A DNA stretch of 64,000 nt from Adineta ricciae (GCA_905250025.1 CAJNOJ010000162.1:62001-126000); one strand, 5' to 3'; shown: positions 23,053 to 36,000, counted from the stretch's first letter. Notes: a model not told the origin generated them from the letters alone. Numbers and translations: made by a program.

Positions 23053-24153
23053 ATGGGAGGAAGCTTACGTGTGCTTGGAGGTTCTTTCGGTAGTCCGGAT
23101 ATACTTGTTGGAAAAGCAGTTAACATCAACGGTCGACCATATCTCTTCGAAAATCGCTTAGGATCGGGCGGTTTTGGTAATCTGATGTTCACTACTGTCA
23201 ACAAATTGAGTGTGATCTTGTTTTAACTTGGAAATTTTAGGTTCTGTCTATGCAGCAAAAACATCAAATGGCATGCAGGTTGCTGTCAAAGTTATTATGC
23301 TGGCTGGCACTAGACGTCCGGAGATGGTAGGTCGTGTTCAATCATTTTTAAATGAAGTCATGCAGTTGAACCGTTTACGACAAGAATCGTATCATGTTGT
23401 GGTTATTTATGATTTCGGATTTGATGCTCAAACCGGTCAAGGTACGTCTCAGCGAACTTTTCTCCACCGGTTCCATCTTGTTGGTTTTTAGCATACATCG
23501 TGATGGAATTAGGTAATGAGAATTTATCAACATTGATTAAACGACTGCGTGTGATGAATCAAAGTCGCGGTGTAGCAATCGATTCGGAAATGATTAAAGA
23601 GTTTTGGCGACAAATGGTTAGTATTGTTGGTTCACTTCACCGACATGGGATTGTTCACATGGATTTGAAGCCAGATAATCTGATCCTTTTCGGAGTAACA
23701 CTCAAAATTGCTGACTTAGGCATATCAAGAAAAGCGGATAGTTTAGGGTAAGTCATTATTTTCTCACGAAATCAACCATTCGTTCAATTCTCTTTCCAAT
23801 AGACAAGCTCGTTTGGGTACTCCATTTTTCAGGTAAGACACTAACGTTCGTTATATACTACAGCCCACGTTTGTTTTGATTTGAAAAGTGCGCCGGAAGT
23901 TATGCAGGACATACCTGGCATTCAACGTTATTATAATACAAAAGCGGATATTTGGTCACTGGGTGCGATTCTTTATTTTATGGTCTACGGCCGGCCACCC
24001 ATGTATCAACGTCAGGCTCATCAACCTCCACGTGGAGAAGCAATTTATCCGGATCATGAATTAAATGATATGCTTCGCCGTACTTTAGTACTTGACCCAA
24101 ATTATCGAGCTGATATAGTCGAAGTTGCATTTCATCCATATACGCGACATTAA
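23053..24153 (+). CDS. Serine/threonine protein kinase (non-RD type)
   Basis: Exons 23053-23176, 23241-23441, 23492-23747, 23803-23832 (30 nt) and 23889-24153; 291 aa, a bare kinase domain. The glycine loop is GSGGFGSVY and the lysine motif AVKV. The hinge is YIVMELGNENLSTLI, the catalytic loop HMDLKPDN and the metal motif ADLG; A-P-E-V and D-I-W-S-L-G follow. HRD is HMD, so the kinase is non-RD, and DFG is DLG; catalytic Asp, Asn and Lys are kept, so it is probably active. The hinge is somewhat like TTK/MPS1, but the fit is loose. It starts MGGS, so Gly2 myristoylation is possible. The ATG at 23053 is used because upstream in-frame codons lack ATG. Confidence 0.85.
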
Positions 24154-24405
24154 CGGTATCTTTTGACTTCTCTTTTTTTCCTTTTGTGCTTACATTCGTG
24201 TGAACTGCCAATGTGATTTAATAGGAACAGAAAAAAAATTGAGTCTTATAAGAATAGTTTCGCATGTGAATCACCCTTTATTTATTCAAATTTCGACACA
24301 CTTGTGTATGAAGGTAGTTGTTTTTTCTTTTCGTGCCGCACAAATTAAAGTTTCTGCTTTCAACATAACGGCAATCTTGTTTTCAGATATATTTTAAACG
24401 TTTTC

Positions 24406-24861
24406 ATGGATCATTATACGAATTGCAATCTAAAACCTACTCAAGTCACCGATTCGTTTTGGCTATCTGAATATAACGAAGTGATTGCCAGTAACAGTAC
24501 ATTCCCCGACGGTAAATGGATGCAATTTTATGACTTATCGGAACTCGATACAATGTGGGAGAGAGCCAAATATAAATATCGTGCTGGGCATCTGATCGGC
24601 ATCCATTCTATTAAAGTATCCACAGCACGTCCTCAGCCTCGTGCCAGCAATTCTTCACAAGGTGTGATTATATTCTACTGTGGACCAGCCAATAATGAGA
24701 GTATTATAATGCATATCGGTGAAAAGTTATTGCAAGAAATGCCTTATAAATCATGGTCGGGACACATGTCTTACAAATCCGACGAGCAGACTTCTGCTGG
24801 AACGCGTGCTACAGGACAAATAAGAAATCATTTATATCGCATTCCGTGCGGAAAGACCTAG
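24406..24861 (+). CDS. C11orf68/BLES03-like protein (DUF1917, UPF0696)
   Basis: Single exon, 151 aa. The order GKWMQFYDLSELDTMWERA, IHSIKVSTARPQP, then YKSDEQTSAGTRATGQ matches the animal UPF0696 family (human C11orf68), which adopts an eIF4E-like fold. The molecular function is not established. It is shorter than vertebrate members and lacks their N-terminal extension. It lies 250 bases downstream of the kinase gene on the same strand. Confidence 0.6.
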   Translation: MDHYTNCNLKPTQVTDSFWLSEYNEVIASNSTFPDGKWMQFYDLSELDTMWERAKYKYRAGHLIGIHSIKVSTARPQPRASNSSQGVIIFYCGPANNESIIMHIGEKLLQEMPYKSWSGHMSYKSDEQTSAGTRATGQIRNHLYRIPCGKT

Positions 24862-24887
24862 TTTTCATTTAAAAAAAAACTTCATTT

Positions 24888-26373
24888 CTAGAATGTACTC
24901 ATCGTGACATGACTATTAGAAGAAGATAAAAATCCTCGTGAATCCATATTATTCGCCATTTCCAATACTCGTGCCCGATATCGAACATCATTGTGTTTCA
25001 TTTGTTTACGATATCTAAGTGGAACGCAAACAAACCAAATAATCATGATAACATGCATTGTGATAAAAATTCCAATAAAACTATAAAACGCTACATGATC
25101 GACATTTGCAATCCAGAGTTCACCGGGCACTCGATAGTCTGCTGTGCGCACCCATGTAATTACACTAATGATACCATGCCAAATAGAATGACCGACAAGA
25201 TTGAGCATACACAGTATTCCATATTTATCCAATGAAGTCAGATAAGAAACGGTTGGCTATAACGAAAAAATAACTTTGATGAGGGGGTATTTAAAGAGTA
25301 TCGTATACGAACGAGTGATCGATTAACCGTCCAACGAAAAGTCACGGATGTTAGCAGAAGTGTGCATGACACTTGAAGACGATTGATTGAAAACCTAGAA
25401 TGATTTTAGATGTGCTAAAATCAAATGAAAGTCTTTTTACTAACTGCATGGGCATGCCAAAAGTACAAAACGAGACGAAAGTGATCATAAAAATAAGAAA
25501 ATATCCATTCCAAAAAAAGTAGCTGGATTGACGTGCTTCGAAAAAAGAAAGAACGATACAGATAAGATTTAAACAAAAAGAAAGACGAACCAGCATGACA
25601 AGTGACCGTTAACACCGGTCGTTTTCGATCTTCTTTCCCGTTGATCATCTCATCGCTTTCATCATCAACCGTGCGAAAGAGGAAATCTCTGATGAATCTT
25701 TGTTCTGTATTGACATGTTCATACAACGACCATTCTTGCTGATCAACAAATGCTTCTCGATTGACTCCGCTTAAGCAATACGGATCGGCGAATAGAAGAA
25801 CTTTATCGTTGAAGAACATCGAACTGATCGAAATCGATAAATCTTGTACATCGCTCGGAAAATGATACAACTCAAGTTTTTCCCAAAAGAGACCTTTGAT
25901 TATGCGATGTTCACAAATATAAACTTCTTTCTCAATTCGATTCAGTTTTGCCGTGTATTTTATTTGCTCTTTGAGGTCACCGAGACTGTTTTCAATGTAA
26001 AGTTGAGGATGCCAGTTGGTTTCAGCGTATTTCTCAAGAGCAACAGACTTTCCACTGAGCAACTGATCTTGTTCGATGGAAGAAAATCGATCGATTGTAA
26101 CCACCCATCGAGATTCGATGGACGCATGAGCTTGATATTTCTCATTGAGAGTATCGATTTCACCTGGAGAATGTTATTGAAAAAGAGTTATTCATGTAAT
26201 TATTGTAACTACCTATTCGAAGGAATACAAGACGAACGTAGACATGAATTGCCTGATCAGTTTGCATCGACGACAGCAGATCTCTACGAGAATTTGGATT
26301 CGATCTAACTGTAAACGATAGAACACATAGGAACTGCACAACTTTTGACTACAAATTTACCTATTAAAGACAT
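24888..26373 (-). CDS. Pentameric ligand-gated ion channel subunit lacking the Cys-loop disulfide
   Basis: Six exons: 26361-26373, 26213-26308, 25591-26163, 25445-25535, 25313-25394 and 24888-25256 (introns 49-56 nt); 407 aa. Channel landmarks run in order: an extracellular beta-sandwich with NWHPQLYIENS, then the signature FPSDVQDLSISI (family F-P-x-D-x-Q). The pre-M1 segment CHAARQSSYFFWNGYF follows. M2 is NRLQVSCTLLLTSVTF, and the M2-M3 hallmark LPTVSYLTSLDKYG is followed by M3 and M4. The cysteine that normally closes the Cys loop after F-P-x-D-x-Q is leucine here. No clear signal peptide follows the likely start (MSLIVRSNP), which is odd for the family. The agonist is unknown. Confidence 0.82.
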
Positions 26374-26443
26374 TCCGACGATTGTGATTGAAGTTAAGAC
26401 GACAATTTGTTTGAAATGAAACACAGGCTGTGCGGTAGCTCGA

Positions 26444-26451
26444 CTTTTATA
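26444..26451 (-). promoter_or_regulatory. TATA box of the ligand-gated channel gene
   Basis: TATAAAAG on the minus strand, about 70 bases upstream of the first in-frame ATG (26373). Transcription would start near 26415, leaving that ATG as the first one in the message. Confidence 0.45.
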
Positions 26452-26832
26452 CACGTGTTAAAATACAGTATAACTTCATTCTGACTAAGCCCATAAAAGA
26501 GAGCATGTCAATAACATGTTTTGATCAAATAACTCGCCGTGCTTTCATATTTCAAAAGTATTCTTTTAATTGTCAATCAATTACCCCGAAAAAGGGTATG
26601 CTGACTGTTAATGGAAGAAGAAATGTATGTGGGTGAATGAGTAGCGCTATTGACAAGACTATTTTTTCGAGTATGTTCGAGTGAATGAAAAACGAATAGA
26701 AAGACTATACAAAAATGTGACACGTTGGAAGTGTTTTCATATGAAGTGATCTTTGTTCGGTGGACAACTTGAGAAATTATGACAGAAGAACTTTTCACGA
26801 CAGACATCTACGAAACAAAAAATAGTGAATAT
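26452..26832. other. Intergenic region
   Basis: Roughly 380 bases between the channel promoter and the 3' end of the next NHL gene; nothing further recognised. Confidence 0.4.
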
Positions 26833-28248
26833 TCAATAGTGAAAAAACTCTTGTACGCGATAATTGTTATAGTCAACCACGTAGACATTGAATTCGCTGT
26901 CAACAGCTAATGAGGATGGAGTATTAAGTAGCTCAGGAGTACTACCTGATACACTGGTAGTGCCTATGATCGTTGTTCCATTCGATTGACCAGACAGATA
27001 AAATTGTACACGATGATTTCCTTCGTCAGACACGTACATATTACCCAGTGAATCGAATGTAACATCTGTTGGATAATATAATAACATTGACGTTGTACCA
27101 TATACACCAGCACTGCTTCCTGCGACTAATGTCCATGAACTATCGCCCAGTACCCATCGGACGATATTGTGAGCATAATTATTGGCAATGAATAAGCTAT
27201 TCGTTGGTGAATCGAAATAAAGACCTCGAGGATTGTTTAATTGTGTAGAACCTGTTCCAGGACCATTTCCGCCAGCTACTAGAATACCCGATGACGAATT
27301 CGATAAATACTTCATGATGCGATGATTATCAGTATCTGCTACATAAAGTGTGTTCGTGCTTCTATCAAGTTCCACACCAAACGGATTCGCTAGTTGGCTG
27401 TTTGTGCTACCTACCACGCCTAATAGAGCAGAGAAAGCATCATGAATCAATTTACAATCTGGAAACTCACCAGTTCCAGCGACTAATATTCCTGTTGATG
27501 CATTTTTCAACCAGAGTACTACCCGATGATTTCCTGCATCTGCAATGTATAGATTCCCATCGGAATCTAATACCAAATCACTAGGATAGCATAGGTATTC
27601 TAATGAGCTACCCATAGTTCCATTTGCTTGTCCAGCTACAGTTGTACCAGTTGATGCATTCGATACCCATTGCTGAACTCGCTGATTTGGTTGATCCGTA
27701 ACGTAGATTGTATTTGATGAATCTAATGCCAAACAAAATGGATGATTGAACAGATTGCCTGCAATACCCGGTGAGCCAGTGACACCAGCTACAGTGACAC
27801 CGCTCCGATTCCAACCAACAGAAAAGCTCGGAGCTAAAAAGAAGAATAATCACTGGTGTTGTCTATTTATATATATCAACAATAACTCACTTTCTGTTGT
27901 CACCGAAGTTGACAGATTGAATAAATATAAATCACTCGTCGAATTCCATTGGATTGAATAGTTAGCACTTGAGTCCGAATAAAACAAACAGACACGTATG
28001 CTAGTCAGACAGTTGACTGCGAAAGTTTGTGTAGAAATTGAATTGATCCCATGGCATAAGCATTCATTACAATCAGTCGAGTAATTGAATACTGTTGGTT
28101 GACACGATGTTGCCGATAATGGGATATACATTCGATGAGATAGTTTCTGAATCGGTATATTCAGACTCGAAGGAAACATCGTATGGAAAATTATGACACC
28201 AACGAGCACTATGCTTTTCATGATAAAAGAATTGTTGTAATGTTTCAA
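26833..28248 (-). CDS. Secreted NHL-repeat (beta-propeller) protein
   Basis: Exons 27891-28248, 27471-27833 and 26833-27419 with introns 27834-27890 and 27420-27470; 435 aa. The first 30 residues include a hydrophobic signal sequence (MKSIVLVGVIIFHTMF). A Cys-containing leader follows (CQPTVF...CNECLCHGIN...CLTSIRVC). Six NHL blades complete the protein (for example DGNLYIADAGNHRVVLW and NTLYVADTDNHRIMKY), enough for a closed six-bladed propeller. The second intron is 51 nt and has no in-frame stop, so the unspliced frame also reads through; splicing restores the regular linker AGTG-VVGSTNSQL. Probably an extracellular binding protein; ligand unknown. Confidence 0.85.
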
Positions 28249-28498
28249 AGATATTTTTATTGTCTATATACATATAGGATTCTCTGTTTTGATGGAGTAT
28301 GTCATTTTTGATTTATTGAGAAATGCATCTTCACCATGAAATTGCATTTTCTGTTCTTGTTGAAGACACTTAGGTAAAAAAAGCACATTTAAATTTGATT
28401 CAAAAGAAATTTGAGTGCGGAAGAAAAAATTCACACTCAATCAACCTTTCATTGAATTAGGACATTTAAACAAGAGGAAAAAGGAATTGTTCACGGCT

Positions 28499-29986
28499 TC
28501 ATTTTCGGTCAAAGTCAAATCTTTGTACGCGAACGTTCCACTGATCGACTACAAAAAGATCTCCTTGTTCATTCAAAGATAAACCCATTGGTCGATTGAG
28601 TTGATCTGCTTCATCACCTTGTCCATATCTACCCACAACTACATTCCCATGCACAGCATCTTTACTCCAGCACATGATTCTATTATTCGTAAAATCAGCA
28701 ACGAAGACGCTGCTAATGTCATCAACAACAACGCCTTGAGGATTTGCCAATTGCATCAGACTGTTTCCTTTGCCGTGACCACCAGCGACAATTACTCCTT
28801 CCTTGGCACCTTCGATCCATCGGACCACTCGATGATTGCCCCAGTCTGATATATAAATAGAGTTATCATCGTGAACGAAAATAAACGTCGGATTATTCAA
28901 TTGGTCCAGTCGATCACCTTTTCCATTTCCACCAGCTACTAATCGTCCACTTGTATCATTCGCTTTCCATCGTCTAACTTCATGCTTTTCCCGATCGGAA
29001 ATATAAAAAAATCCTTGTTTGTCAATACTTATTCGGCAGCAATCAATATTGGAAATAAGAACTTGACCGTTTGTTCCATTTCGACGCGGCCAACTCACTA
29101 CACGCTTGTTTCCCAGATCACAAATGATCAAATGTGTTCCATCCTTATTGAGAGCGATGTCTGTTGGACCACTCAGTTGATTGGATTGTTTGCCTTGCCC
29201 ATTACCACCAGCTACTACTCTGCCAGTTCTCGCGCCCAACTTCCATTCCACAATGCGATGATTTTCATTATCAGCAACGTAAACAGTTTGCTCGTTGTCA
29301 ACAAAAATTCCAACTGGCCGCGAAAGTTGATCTAGCTCACTGCCCATCCCATTGCCTCCAGCTACAGTCAAACCACTATGGACTTCGAAATTTTTTAAAT
29401 CAAACTCAAATAATGACAGTTCTATAAGGAGACAACAAGTCAATCGCTATCTCGTACAGGATCATTCCTTACCGGATGTGTCAACATAAAGCTTACTGAG
29501 AAACGACGTTGATTCTTCTCCAATTGAAATAGTTAACGATTCTGCGAGTTCTTTTGTTAATTGATTGAGTTCTTCATGAAAATTACGTAAACTGATTTCA
29601 TTGAAATCGTTCTCCTGCCGTTTCTGTCGTAGTTGTTCCGTTAATTTGCTCAATTTCAATTCAAGTTCCTGGAAATACTGATTTTTTGTTTCAGTCAACG
29701 TCCGTTTGGTTTCTTCAGCTGTTTGTTGAATGATTTCAATCGATCGTTGCGCCCATCGATCAATTTGTTCGAATAGATCGTCGCTATTCGATTGTTCAAT
29801 ATGTTCGGTCAATGATTGTCGAAAAATGTCTCGATTAACTTCGATTTCATCGAACTGCTTACTTAACTCTAATTGATGATCTCCCAGATGTTGATAACAA
29901 AAATCTTCGGAGCAACCTCCGCATTTGAATGTTACTTTTTCTTTCTTACACGTCACACAATAGGTTTTACTAGTTGCTGCTGCCAT
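28499..29986 (-). CDS. B-box, coiled-coil, NHL-repeat protein (TRIM-NHL-like without RING)
   Basis: Exons 29473-29986 and 28499-29421, 51-nt intron (29422-29472); 478 aa. Residues 9-40 are a B-box-like zinc finger (C-VTC...CGGCSEDFCYQHLGDH). Residues 60-165 are a coiled coil (TLTETKNQYFQELELKLSK). Six NHL blades follow (TVYVADNENHRIVEW, SIYISDWGNHRVVRW). The module order resembles animal TRIM-NHL proteins such as TRIM2/3/71, which use NHL for RNA or protein binding, but the RING ligase domain is absent. No signal peptide, so intracellular, unlike the other NHL proteins in this window. Confidence 0.88.
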
Positions 29987-30161
29987 GTGATCAATTAAGA
30001 AATGAAACAGAAAGCGAAAGAAACACATGTTCTCATTCGCACGTCGTTGTTGACGAAACAATAGTAGAAATCGCACGTGTGACGACAAATTTGTTTTATT
30101 CAAAAACGAAGTCAGTCCAGATTTTCTACAAGCAAACCCCAATGAAGCAGATAAGAATCGT

Positions 30162-32206
30162 TCAAAATACGAAAAGAGTACATAGAATTGTCAGAAGAAT
30201 GCTGAATTTAATTGTGATCACACTTGATTTTGTGCAATCCACTTTAGCACAGTCGTCAAATTGTATTTGGTATCGAGTATGATCTTCCAAGCCTTTGACA
30301 CCAATGAATGCGTACTCTCCAGTCGGTGCATTTGGTTTGTCAATGACTAATGTGACTTCGCTGCTCTTTTTCGGAGTGGCTTCGATGATCGATCTTGTTT
30401 CTGATTCGTAATCGAAAAAGTCAGCTGGGTCTTTCGGATTTCGATTTGTAAAAGAATAGAACAATTTCACATTACCATTGAATAACGTAACTTTGATCAA
30501 AGTTTTGTTTGACATCAGGATAATTTTGATTTTCAGAAATTTATACCTATCTTTTTGAATTTCATCTGTAACTGTTGTATTCGATGAGATCAGACCTGGT
30601 TCGGAACACGCTTTCGATTTGAACTGATTGATTCTGCTTTGTAATGCCTGATAGTCTGACATAGCAAAATAATTTTCTGCAGGTGGCGATGAGCAGATAG
30701 CATGCAATTCTACAAGATTTACTTGACCACCTACACCAACACTAACTAATGTAATGTCTTTGTCTTTTAAAATCTTTGCTGCTTGAATTGTTGCAGGTGG
30801 ATTATCGCTTGCACCATCCGTAAGTACAAATATGACTGGAGTGACCCCCTGTTCTAATTTTCGACGACCATTTGCAATTGAGAAAACAGTATCTGCTGTT
30901 TTAAGTGCACTAGCAGTATCCGTACCACTACCATAATATGTTGCTCGATCAACCTGACGAAGCTTTTCACTCAATGCGTAATTTTGATTTAGCCATGTCA
31001 ACACCTCCTGATCAGTTGAATAGTTAATAATACCAACATGAGTTTTATTTTGCCCGACATTCAATTGACGAAGTAGACCTCGTGTAAAGTTCAATTGAAG
31101 TGTATAATTGTCCTTACCGATGCTACCGCTGGCATCAAGAACGAGTCCAAGATCGAGTTTTAACTCTTGTGCACACGAATCCAAGCAACAACGAACGTGA
31201 CTTGGGCTCTTTGGGCATGGCTGAGCTTTCGGAGTACTACATCCACAGAATGAACTGGACTCTTCTAGACCTTTGATACACCCGGGTGTACACGTGCCTA
31301 AATGAGTATTGTTGTAGATACAACTTGGCCCTTCTCCTTGATACAAGTCACTACTACATTGTAATTGACGAAGAAATGTTTGATAATATTTAACAGCAGT
31401 TGCCAGTTCTGTCACATCTCTATTCAGCTTATGCCTTTTTAAACACAAATTATGCATCGAAGTTATGTTATCTATTATACTTACCATAGCATAGAAAACC
31501 CGTAAAATGATCCATCAGTATCGTGTGTCAATGAAGATTCTATAAAAAAAGAAAATTCATACCGATACAAAGCGATGTGTTTCAATTTACTATTTATTAA
31601 ATCGGGATAATTCCAGAATCTTGCCGCGATAATAATAGCGTTTTCAAGCAGTGCGACAGATTCCGAGTTGTTGACAGATTGATATTGTGGAAATACCGCT
31701 TGTAATCGTTCATACATAGTTCTTCCTCGAAGACCGAATAGTCCACGTCGACGGAAACGTGACCCATCACCTTTTTGCTTATTTCCATATTTGTCATCGT
31801 CAGCAGTGAACTGCGCGTCACTAGCAGATCGTTCATCTATTGAGAAATTCTTCGTCATCGTCGCTGCTATTGCCAGGAAAGCAGCTTTTGCTTGACAATG
31901 GTTGCATATACCAGAAGCATTCATTCCATAGTTGAAGATATTCAGAAGACTTTGTGCTCGAGGTGTATTGTTATAAAGTGCATGGAATAGTTTTGGCGGT
32001 AGACAATTAGGTGAAACTGGCAGTGCTCTGGTTGGAATGCAACATAACTGTTTACCGCAGGCGGTTGAAGTCAACAGAGTTCCAGAACAGTTATGCGCAG
32101 ATGAACATTGGCCCGTGATAGACTGATTGAATCCTGCTGAGCATTGTTGACCATTTACGATCGATATCAGCAATGATACCAACAGCATGACTATTAGACA
32201 AGCCAT
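30162..32206 (-). CDS. Secreted GH19 chitinase-like/VWA-domain protein, probably GPI-anchored
   Basis: Exons 31485-32206 and 30162-31434, 50-nt intron (31435-31484); 664 aa. Residues 1-19 are a signal peptide, followed by a Cys-rich stretch (21-57). Residues about 75-235 match GH19 chitinase/phage-endolysin topology: AKAAFLAIA, YGNKQKGDGSRFRRRG, then L-R-G-R-T-M-Y. The A-H-E-S motif carrying the catalytic glutamate reads A-T-M-T, with Met117 where Glu belongs, so hydrolysis is doubtful. A Cys-rich link leads to a VWA domain with a MIDAS start D-A-S-G-S (341-345) and LTDGASD. The last 20 residues are hydrophobic without a charged tail, typical of a GPI signal. Perhaps a chitin- or peptidoglycan-binding surface protein (inference). 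Confidence 0.78.
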
Positions 32207-33043
32207 TCTTGTCTCGGATAAGAGTTATTGAAACGATTGGATGTGAATGTGTCGAAAATATTTATACGAATGAAAATTTGATACACAAGACGGACTTTAT
32301 TAGGAAAAAAGATTGCATTACCAAATATAAATACGATCTGATATAAGTTTTTTCGAAGATGACTGTTCTCTTTCGTATCCTATGTACAGTGGAACATTTA
32401 TAAGCCCTACGCAAATTTTATGCAACCCGCGTATCCTTTTGATTCAGCATGAGAAATTTTATATGAAACCCACAGGATGGGCAAAATAAATCAATACATT
32501 TAATCGTTATTCACTAAATATAACAAACGGGGAGGCTAGATGCATGTGCTTAATCAAACACGCAGACAAAATCATATATGGTAATACGATATAGTTTTAT
32601 GCGTTGGGATAAGGATTAGTAGCTGGATATGATCAGTCAGCAGACACGTATTTTCGATCGTGATGAATGAAGAAATTTTCCAGAGGCTGAATATTTACAT
32701 CTGTCGATATGTACTAAACGATCTTTCATACAAATAAAAAAGAAGACAGACAGTGAACCCGAAGAAGTGTTTTGCCGTTATTACGATGTTTCAGCGTGAA
32801 CGAACAGCATTGCGTTCACATATACAGATGCTTAGAATAAGAAAAAAAAGAAAAGAAAAAAAAATGAGGCGCAGATATTTCACGGAAGTTGCATGAGCCA
32901 TGGTTACCACTGTTTACGTGTAGTAAAAGGAAGAAAGAAAACTCTTGGTAAGTTGTGAAAAAAGATCTTCGAAATGCAACAAATTAGAACGTTTTCTCCT
33001 TCTCCGCGATGTGAATCTGTAAAAATATTCTTCCTTGTAGATC
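32207..33043. other. Intergenic region between divergent genes
   Basis: About 840 bases separating the GH19/VWA and TRPM genes. No gene is supported. A 5' exon of TRPM may lie here, because a TTGTAG acceptor-like site directly precedes the TRPM ATG at 33044. Confidence 0.45.
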
Positions 33044-36000
33044 ATGAATGATACACATGCAACAGAGAATGTAAAAGACTTAACTTGGGTTGGACTTATT
33101 TCTCGAGCAGTGGCGAAAGGAAAACTCCTCGGTTCGACATGCCATTTGTACTCATCAAATACAATCGACAAGGATACAAATAATCCAGACCCTTGCGTGT
33201 GTGGTCGTCGGAAGAGTATTCATAGTTTTGCGCAGGATCCACTTACCCATCTTCGTCGGAGTAGTATTTGGGAAGAATCAAAATATGCTACTGAAGCCCA
33301 CGTTTCGGTATACGGCGTTTGGAAGAGTAAAACGAAGGTATACTTGCATACAAAACAAGAATTATTTGATTTTTATCTATAAAAAATGTCTTGTAGTTTG
33401 TACGTTGGGACCATACACGAATCAAAATAACTACAGACGCCGCGAGCGATCGGACGGAGAAGTAAGTGTGTCTTTTGATCAAGCATTTCGAAGTATCTTT
33501 TTTAAAGAACCAGTCTTTCGACTATGGCTGAAATACTACGTGATGATGCGAAAGGTAACACACCAGATTTACTCATTAGTTGCTATGGGGGTGCGAAATA
33601 TTTCAAAATGAATGATAAACTAGAGAAAGAATTCATGGAAGGTATCGGCCTTGCTGCTGCTACTGAAGGTAAACTCAATGTCATAGAGGAAATTTTCTTT
33701 AGAAAAGTATATATGTATATATTTTGAAGGTGTTTGGTTGTTAACTACTGGCTTAAATAGTGGAGTGTCCAAAGTAATCGGTCAAAGTGTTGAACGCTAT
33801 GCATTACTCAACGAAAAAGCATCAAATTATACTGTCATCGGACTTAGTAGTTGGGGTTGTTTGTCTGACCGTACACGTTATGTTCTTAAAAAACAGGTAG
33901 GAATCTTAGGATAAAGCATGACTGAATTACTTCTCTCCTTCAGACACAATTAGATCTCGCTAAAAACCAAACCAAACGCACAAGTGTTCCGAAAATGACC
34001 GGAGCATTTGTTATTCGAAACATCAGTAACGAAGATATTTTATGGTCAACAATCGATGAAAATCAGCCTGATACGTTTGAAACTAATCATACGCATTTGC
34101 TGTTACTTGATGATGGTAGTCAGGGTGAACGTCGTACATCGGCAGGGACTGAACCATTCTATATTTCCGATACTCCACGTTCTGATCTCGTTCGTCAACT
34201 GAAAAAACTAACTGAATGTCACGCAGTTACAATTCTCGTTGAAGGTGGCCTAAGTTCTCTTGATGTTATTCAACACGATATCAGTGCACAACGTCCCGTT
34301 GTCATTATACATGGTAGTGGTCGATTAGCTACTGCTATAGGAAACTTATTAGAACTAGCTGACGATCATACATTAATTGAGTATGAAAGCTAGATGAAAA
34401 TAAATGGCATACTAGTCAGAAGTTCATTTTTTTCAGAAAAGAGGAAATCAAACGTCAATTGAGGAGTTTTGCAAAACAACGGCATCTAAATGACACACTC
34501 CTCTCAAGCATTCAATCAACATTAGCACCAGCAAATCGAGCGTATTTAACTTTATTCCGACTCGACGACAAAACTAGCCTTACTGATACGATTTTCCTGG
34601 CTGTTTTCAAAGGTAAGTATTGTAATTGCCGATTTCATCATAGTACACATCTTCATTCGGAACGTATAGCATACATGCATCGAGAAAACACTCAACGAAC
34701 TGGAAACAGTGAGCATATGAAGAAAATGTTAGATTTAGCTGTTAAATGGAATTATATCAACGGTATAGTGCAGAATACTAAAGTATGACTTGTAGGATCA
34801 AAGCAGATGTTTGATTCTTATTTTTGTGCACGTAGATTATTCTAAACAATCCAGAATGGAGTGCCGATTTATTCGAGAGAGCACTTTTGACTAATCGTCC
34901 TGCAATTGTCGATTATTTTCTTCGCAGACAACACGATATACTTGAAACAAAAGAATTTGTCAAGTCTAAGCCGAAGAGTATGTCGGACATAGCTGCGATG
35001 TTTCGAGCTGCGATGACAACGATGCAAATTGGCAAGACTACAGCAAACATTCAACTTCAGGTTTCAACACCCGGTGAAATAACTACTCAAGAAAAGGATG
35101 AAGCAATGCTACGCGCTTCGTTTTCTCTCAAATTTATTGTTACTCAATTATACGCTATGACGACGAACATATATATTAAAGTAAAACTATTTCTTGAAAA
35201 CTGGGGTTATTTTGTTTTTGTTAATTAGAGTTCTTATCCTGTCTGTTCGCCTGGCGATCTCGATCGACTCTATTATAGGCTGATTGGACCTTACACGGAG
35301 TCATTCTTCTATAAACTATCAACAAGAAACCGTCTAGCGAACGATATTCGTAACAAACTTCGTTCTCTCCTAACGCGATTTAAATATCTGACGAGAAAGT
35401 CAACGGTAGTGCCGCTTCAAAGGCCAGATGAGCGAAATATAGACGCTTTTTCAGAGAACAACACAGAAAGAATTGTTTCTCCTATAATAGTTCTGGCTAA
35501 ACCAGATCCACTCCAGGTGTGTTTAGAATGTTTTCCTGCTCCTGACACGTTCGGTAGTCAGGAAATGTTACGTGAGATTTTCCTATGGGCAGTCATCGAA
35601 GGATACTCGGAAATGGCATTTATTCTATTACTTCAAATCAAATCTCGCATCAGTGCAGCACTCATAGCTGCCGGTATTACCAGTCGTTTGATGTCGACGT
35701 ACGATGGATATCTTGATCGATTACATAAGTTTCGAAAACAATCCAGTGACTACGAACGATTTGCTACGGCGTGTATCGATGATTGTTATCGACGAAATGA
35801 ACGCCGAGCTTGTCAATTACTCTTACGTGAGACGCCTCTCTTCGGCAATGTAACTTGTATGCAAGTATGCTTCTCTTTATCAATTGAATTGATTTCAAAC
35901 AAACGAAGACATGTTCTAGATCGCAATAAGTTCCCGTATTCGATCATTTATTAACAGTCGATGTTTTAACCAAGTACTCAATCGACAATGGTATGGAGTT

